Below, one piece after another: positions 7,966-12,500 of a stretch of DNA of 12,500 nt; within the stretch, counting starts at the first letter, position 1; every line of letters starts with the position of its first letter. The position numbers and the translations under genes were made by a program. Source of the DNA: Actinidia chinensis (taxonomy: Eukaryota; Streptophyta; Magnoliopsida; Ericales; Actinidiaceae); assembly GCA_009663005.1 (NCBI GenBank), contig VIGQ01001885.1, positions 1 to 12,500 on the forward strand. Reading direction: 5' to 3'. The notes under the pieces are model-generated. The model ran no database searches. It saw only the letters and a list, made by a program, of their open reading frames with translations, and was not told the DNA's origin.

Positions 7966-8248
7966 TTATACGAATCCTTGGAGAAAGGGCGCTGGGGATA
8001 TGAGTATGTGAAAGCGTTAAACAATCCCATCCGTATAGTGTTAGACTGTGTGTGTCCAAAATTATTTTCAAAAGGCATCATCAAAAATATATTTTTTCCC
8101 AACAAAAATTAAAAAATAAATGAAAGAAATTACCCTGGCCCTAAGCGAAAGATTCCTCCGTAGGAGTTAATTGATGGAGATGGAAATCAATTCACCAATT
8201 GCTCTTAACCCAAAACTTTCTAGTGATCACATGGCGTTGCCTTTAGAG

Positions 8249-8266
8249 TCCCCGGCAACGGCCGCA
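8249..8266 (-). other. Retrotransposon primer-binding site complementary to tRNA-Asp
   Basis: The plus strand reads TCCCCGGCAACGGCCGCA. The 3' end of plant tRNA-Asp(GTC) is TCCCCGGCAACGGCGCCA, so 16 of 18 positions agree and the two differences are a CG/GC swap. Read on the minus strand this is the sequence a reverse transcriptase would prime from, directly internal to an LTR. tRNA-Asp priming is known in Athila/Tat-type Ty3/gypsy elements. The orientation means the element body lies to the left and the LTR to the right. Confidence 0.7.
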
Positions 8267-8454
8267 AAAAACTTGATTCGCTCCCAGAATAAATTCTTGG
8301 TACCGCAAGTGTACGGGTCGCCGAATAGTAATAAACCGATAATTCGGTATCGTCCCCCCCCATTCTTTCCAAGGAACCTAGCTTAAACATAAGCTATAGC
8401 ACTCAACACTCGCACTTCATAACCAGATCAACTAGAAATTATGTGGAATTGAAT

Positions 8455-8488
8455 ATAAAATAAAAAATAAAAATAAAAATAAAAATTC
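8455..8488. repeat. (TAAAA)n simple repeat inside the LTR
   Basis: A run of ATAAAAAATAAAAATAAAA-type pentamers spans about 34 bases. It lies within the putative LTR and has no other visible role. Confidence 0.7.
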
Positions 8489-9290
8489 TTTTATTAGGTT
8501 GATTGACCTTAAACTAAATATAAATTAAGAAAGTAATAAACAATAATTTAAACTTATTAAAAAAGGACTAGAATCTATTGATCCAATCCATAGGTTTCTC
8601 GAAATTCCAATGAAGGCTTTTTATAACCAAATCCTTTGGACTACATTGTGCGTCTCGGATTCGGAAGATTTACTTTTAAAAATAATCTGTTCTTTCATTT
8701 TTAATATGTGCAACAATATAAGGAACCCAACTCACGCATAAACGTTATAGCAGCATATATACTGAGCCAGCAATTCATATATAAATGTCTTGAATAAATC
8801 CTGGATTGTTATAATCAAGGTCGTGTCATCATCGATTCGGCCAATCACAACCAACGATGATCGAATATAATATGACTCCCAAGTTTTGAAAATATTTAAA
8901 TTCTAAGTTTTATTAAAAATCATGGTATTGCATCATCAATCCGAATAACAAAATAGTTTATCGCACATAATAGGAACTTCCCAGTTTTTCGAAAGTATCT
9001 AAAAAAGAAGATAAGAAGAAGAAATCAAGAAAATAAATCGGTGATATTAAAATACCGCCATGGTTCAACTCCTTGATCCCCAACAACCTGCAAAATCAAA
9101 TTCAAGTTAAAAAATTAGCCAACATTGTAAATAAAAATCGAAGCTATACGGTATGAAAAATTAACTTGAATTGATAAAATATTAAAGTTTTATAAAAATA
9201 AAATAAAACCTAAGAACAATATGAAACCTAAACTAAAAGACTGAAAGAAACCCTAAACTAAAGTATCTCTAGTTCATAAGACATAAATAA

Positions 9291-9299
9291 GCATTTATA
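9291..9299 (-). promoter_or_regulatory. Candidate LTR TATA box
   Basis: The minus strand reads TATAAATGC inside GTCTATAAATGC. It is oriented toward the primer-binding site at 8249, as an LTR promoter should be. Identification is by motif and position only. Confidence 0.3.
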
Positions 9300-9521
9300 G
9301 ACTTTACAAATTAGAATCCTAGTAGGATTAGGAAACTGTACAATTTTTTTTTTGTCCCGCACGTTATATCTCTATTTTGACCACTTTGGAGATTGAATCA
9401 GCCAATACCTATTAGATACAAAATTGTAACCCTTTAAATCTTCTTTCTAACGCGTTAAAAATTAGCTCAATCGGATATCGGAGTAGAAAGTTATGACCGA
9501 AATACCGAGATGGGTTACTCT

Positions 9522-9847
9522 AGCGTTCGAATGCCTTGGTCCCCTTTGCTTTTCTGGGCGTTCGATCTTCACAATTTTTTGAACTTTTTCCTCTTGGCAT
9601 TTGAACGCCCAATCTCCTTCTTCATTTGGCATCAAACTCTTAGACAAAATCTTAGTATTCAACTCTCGCATGTTTCGAACTGTAAGGCAGAGGAGTTCAA
9701 CTCGCTCTGGTGGACCCTTTTTCTTCTTTTTGCATTCGCACCCCAAAACTGCCTTTATTCGCATTCAAACGATTAGTGGCAAAATTTGAACTTTTCTTTC
9801 CAGCGTTCGAACGCTCTAATCCTTATTTGCTTTGGCGTTCGAATGCC
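9522..9847. repeat. Dispersed GCGTTCGAA(T/C)GC palindromic motifs in the LTR U3
   Basis: AGCGTTCGAATGCC (9522-9535), GGCGTTCGAT (9557-9566), GGCATTTGAACGCCC (9596-9610, inverted), AGCGTTCGAACGCT (9802-9815, a perfect 14-bp palindrome) and GGCGTTCGAATGCC (9834-9847) are variants of one motif. They occur in both orientations within about 330 bases. The overlapping open frames on both strands here follow from the palindromic pattern and are not genes. Confidence 0.55.
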
Positions 9848-9942
9848 TAGTGCAATTTTTTCCCTCTTTGTCTTTTTCGACTTATTTTCTTCTTTTTTTT
9901 ATCATCCTAGCCTGCAATAGTCTCAGACACGGACTAAGTACA

Positions 9943-10540
9943 CTACGATAAAATTAAATAATTAAACTACAAATTAGGGCAACTTAAGTCGGTTAAACGG
10001 GCATTTGGACTATACTATGCAGTCCAATCACTGGTATGCTCCTATTCTAGTACCGGTACCAGCGAGGTAGAGGCAATTCGGTACAGAGCTTTGTAAAGTT
10101 GTATTGATACCTCGATGTACGAGTACCTCAATAAGGTTGTATCGGTTACCTTTCAGAAGTAGGAAGGCAAGAAAAGACAATTTACCATTAATGGACGAGG
10201 GTTTTATTTAAAAATCATATAAGTCAGTGGTGTTGTAGTTTTGGAGATATAAGTCATTTCTTAGATTTAATTCTAGATTAGATTTACGGCTTTCTCTCTC
10301 TAATTCTTGTAAACAATTTCTTCAATTTAAAGTGCAATTCTAATCCAATTTAATTTTGTTTGAAGTTCTGAGTTGTTTTTGAGATTTCCTCTATCGTTTT
10401 TTAACATAGAGGAGAAACACCCTAGGGAGGATATTTTAGGGATTAACATAAACTCTAGGAACCGTGCTACCATCGTTTTATGATCATGCATAACCTTGGT
10501 TAGGATATTTTAACATCTATCGTTTTTTTTAAGATTTAAA
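9943..10540. other. Unassigned AT-rich region between the LTR and the A/G-rich array
   Basis: There is no gene. At 10050-10155 several GGTACC/GTATCGGT-like phrases recur (GTACCGGTACC, TTCGGTAC, GTACGAGTACC, GTATCGGTTACC). GATATTTTAGGGATTAAC at 10430 and GGATATTTTAACATC at 10503, each near an ATCGTTTT (10394, 10473, 10520), form a loose short-range repetition. TTTCTCTCTCTAATTCTTG at 10293 is a pyrimidine-rich leader-like stretch without an open frame behind it. Some of this may belong to the same retroelement or its target. Confidence 0.35.
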
Positions 10541-10550
10541 CGGGGGAGGA

Positions 10551-10570
10551 TGCCCGGGCTATGCACGGCG
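10551..10570 (-). other. Degenerate Helitron-like terminal hairpin, minus orientation
   Basis: GCCCGGGCTATGCACGGCGC is two small changes away from the perfect Helitron-type hairpin GCCCGTGC-TAT-GCACGGGC. It sits at the left edge of the A/G-rich array, where a minus-strand Helitron 3' end would be expected. The outer CTAG is not present, so this is suggestive only. Confidence 0.3.
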
Positions 10571-10584
10571 CGAGTTAATTTGAT

Positions 10585-12500
10585 CAACTAAGAGGTTAAA
10601 ATCGTCCAACGTTCAGCAAAAGTGGCAAAAAAAACACCCCCGTCTGTGGTGGTAATGAGTACTGTGATTAGGAAAAAAAAATGGGAAAAAAAATGGGTAG
10701 GGCAAAAGCGGCCAAAAAAGAAAAAATAGGAAAAAAAATTGGGCTAGGGCTTTACGGGACCAGGAAAAAAGGGTAAAATCATAAAAAAAAATTATGTTAG
10801 GGGCAAAATAGGCACAAAAAATGAAAAAAATGGGTAGGGGCTAAATCGGAAACAAAAAATTAGAGGGCAATCGGAAAAAAAAATGGTGGTCTGAGTTGAG
10901 CGGGAGTTCACTCAAATTAAAAAAGAAAGGAGAAATAAGCCAAAAAAATATTGAGTGGCAAAATCGAAAAAAAAAATTAAAAAAAAAATGGGTAGGGCAA
11001 TTATGAGGGAAAAAAAAGTTAGTAAAAGTTCAAAAAACAAAAAATTGGGTAAGGGAAAAAAAATAGGAAAAAACAAAAAGTTGGGTAGGGGCAACAGTTT
11101 AAAAAAACAAGAAAAAAAATGGTTAGGGGCAAACTCGACAAAAACCAAAATGAAAAAAAACTTATGGCTTAGAGCCAAATCGGAAAAAAAAATGGTGGTA
11201 AAGATAAAAAAAACTATGGGCAAAATCGAAAAAACAAAACGAAAAAAAATTATGGTAGGGCAAAATTGAAAGAAGTTGGTGGTAAACAAGTAAAAAAATT
11301 ACTGTCCCACCCGTAAAAAGAATGAAAAAAAAAATGGTTAAGGGCAAAATCGTGACAAAAAAATACGTGGGGGACAAAATCAAAAAAAAACAAACTGGAA
11401 AAACACATATGGCTAGGGCGAAATGGAAAAAAAGTTGGTGGTAAAAACTTTAGGAACCAACTGTAATATCAGTAACTTTATGGACCATATGTACTTAACA
11501 AAAATTCTAAGGATGCAACTGTAATTTACTTGAAAAAAATTGGAGCAGGGGACAAAATGAAAAAAAAAGTTGGTGTAAACATATTACTATTCCTCTTCAG
11601 TCACCTTTCTATCAACATGCATTTACGACCTACATCGAACTCCACTTCTATAAACCATCCACCATCATTTCCAGCAAAATCGACAAAAACTCGTGGTCAC
11701 TGCGTTTCCTCCATTCATTGTCACATTTAAGTTCAGCAAAAGTAGGACCAAAATCAGGAAAAAAAATCGGTAAAGCAAAGTCACATGGAACATAACTGAA
11801 ACTTTAAGGTTAAAACATCATTTACAGTAGTTCTAAGGATCAATCTGTACAAGAGGTTAAAATAGTCAACGTTCAGCCAATGGGCAAAATGGGTACAAAA
11901 AAATCGAAACAAATTGGGTAGGGCCCACATTGAAAAACAAATGGCGGTCTGAGTTACTGTTCACTCAAAATAAAAAAAAAAAGTGGCAAAATATGAAGAA
12001 AAAAATTAGAATAAAAAAATGGGTAGGGGCAAAATCGGTAAAAAAAATGGTGGTAAAAAAATACTGTTCCCCAAAAAAAAATGATTAGGAGCCAAATCAA
12101 AAAAAAATAAAAAAAATTAAGTAGGGGCAAAATCGGCAAAGAAATAGAAAAACAAAATGGGTAGGGCAAAAATCAGGAAAAAAATTGGTGGTCTGAGTTA
12201 TTGTAACTCAAATACAAAAATAAAAAGGGCCAAATGGGCCAAAAAAAATTGGGTAATGGGCAAAAAATCGAAAAAACTAACATGGATAAAAAAATAGATA
12301 AAAGCAAAATTGGCCAAAAAAATTGGTGGTAAAAATACGGTTCCAAAAAAGAAATAAAAAAAAAATGGTTAGGGGCTCACAACGTGGGGGCAAAAGCGAA
12401 ACAAAACCAAATGAAAAAAAATTATGGCTAGGGGCAAATCAAAAAAAAGTTGGGGTAACATAAGTTCAATGGACCAAACTGGACTATCAGAAATTGTAGG
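10585..12500. repeat. A/G-biased array of short imperfect units with higher-order repetition
   Basis: The plus strand is dominated by A and G. It is built from phrases such as ATGGGTAGGGGCAAAATCGG, AAAAAATGGTGGT and ATGGTTAGGGGCAAA. Larger blocks recur. AAGAGGTTAAAAT-GTC-AACGTTCAGC occurs at about 10589 and 11848. GGTCTGAGTT followed by CACTCAAAT occurs at about 10889, 11947 and 12191. The block from TTGGTGGTAAA through GGTTAGGGGC/GGTTAAGGGC and ATGGCTAGGG to ATGGACC occurs at about 11275-11485 and 12324-12475. A non-A/G-rich island lies at about 11580-11750. The array continues past the window end. Reverse-complemented, the unit reads like the GATTTTGCCCCTACC phrases of the Helitron tails. 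The lysine-rich plus frame (10955-11269) and phenylalanine-rich minus frames (10912-11289, 11162-11383, 11954-12169) are artefacts of composition. Confidence 0.65.

Larger units (their letters stand above)
8274..9942 (-). mobile_element. Long terminal repeat of a Ty3/gypsy (Tat/Athila-like) retrotransposon, 5' LTR side
   Basis: On the minus strand the LTR would end ...GGGAGCGAATCA, eight bases before the primer-binding site, giving the canonical terminal CA (TG at 8274-8275 on the plus strand). A TATA-like TATAAATGC on the minus strand at 9291-9299 would place the U3/R border about 1 kb from that end. The far boundary is uncertain: TGTACTTAGTCC at 9942 is a candidate TG start. That would give about 1.67 kb, long but normal for this lineage. 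The second LTR, gag and pol are not in the window, and the sequence left of 8249 shows no recognisable gag. All open frames in the interval, including 8171-8386 which crosses the PBS, are chance frames. Confidence 0.5.

Noticed and set aside
7917..8105. 62-codon minus-strand open frame
   Set aside because: It overlaps the 124-bp tandem repeat. On the minus strand it could in principle be retroelement interior, but no gag motif is visible.
8171..8386. 71-codon plus-strand open frame
   Set aside because: It runs through the tRNA-Asp primer-binding site and into the LTR on the antisense strand, and ends in proline codons made by a C-run. It has no protein family features.
9462..9789. Overlapping open frames on both strands (100, 88 and 62 codons)
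   Set aside because: They lie in the LTR U3 among palindromic GCGTTCGAA motifs. No domain is recognisable and all three overlap one another.
10912..11383. Lysine-rich plus frame (104 codons) and phenylalanine-rich minus frames (125 and 73 codons)
   Set aside because: They are translations of A-rich repeat units. The composition explains the absence of stops, and the frames break at unit changes.

Overview
This window looks like intergenic, transposon-filled nuclear DNA from a flowering plant, probably a eudicot. It is very AT-rich and shows no bacterial-type gene packing and no intact protein-coding gene. The plant assignment rests on a decayed fragment of a CC-NBS-LRR resistance gene, Helitron termini with the GTGC/GCAC hairpin plus CTAG signature, short MITEs with target-site duplications, and an LTR whose primer-binding site matches plant tRNA-Asp. 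I cannot name the species. The longer open frames in the window are low-complexity or repeat-derived and I do not believe any of them.

Layout, left to right. 1-863 is AT-rich with one degenerate tRNA-like (Pol III box A/box B) segment at 485-560. 864-1281 is a long-terminal-inverted-repeat DNA element. 1303-2840 is a non-autonomous Helitron candidate carrying an extreme purine/G-run tract. A second, diverged copy of the same body follows head-to-tail at 2841-4053. Only the second copy holds a 145-bp Mutator-like MITE (3281-3425) with a perfect 9-bp target duplication, and the first copy preserves the empty site. 4329-4855 is a Harbinger/Tourist-type MITE, and 4867-5002 is a small foldback MITE right beside it. 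5788-6340 is a cluster of CGGCC-centred sequences, including two identical 18-bp palindromes. It is interrupted by a second Helitron 3'-tail-like sequence.

6405-7077 is a frameshifted NLR pseudogene fragment running from kinase-2 to the MHD motif. 7078-7721 is AT-rich sequence without a recognisable gene, followed by a tandem pair of about 124 bp. 8249-9942 reads on the minus strand as a tRNA-Asp primer-binding site next to a long LTR, as in Ty3/gypsy Tat or Athila-like elements; its outer boundary is uncertain. 9943-10540 is unassigned. From about 10585 to the window end lies a strongly A/G-biased array of short imperfect units with a higher-order repeat of roughly 1.06 to 1.26 kb, perhaps an expanded minus-strand Helitron relative.

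No genes here work together. The biological content is a record of nested transposition: Helitron beside or into Helitron, MITE into Helitron, Helitron tail in a palindrome cluster, and a truncated resistance gene stranded between repeats. I found no convincing new functional system. The most informative items are the paired Helitron copies with an internal empty-site control, the palindrome cluster, and the A/G-rich higher-order array.
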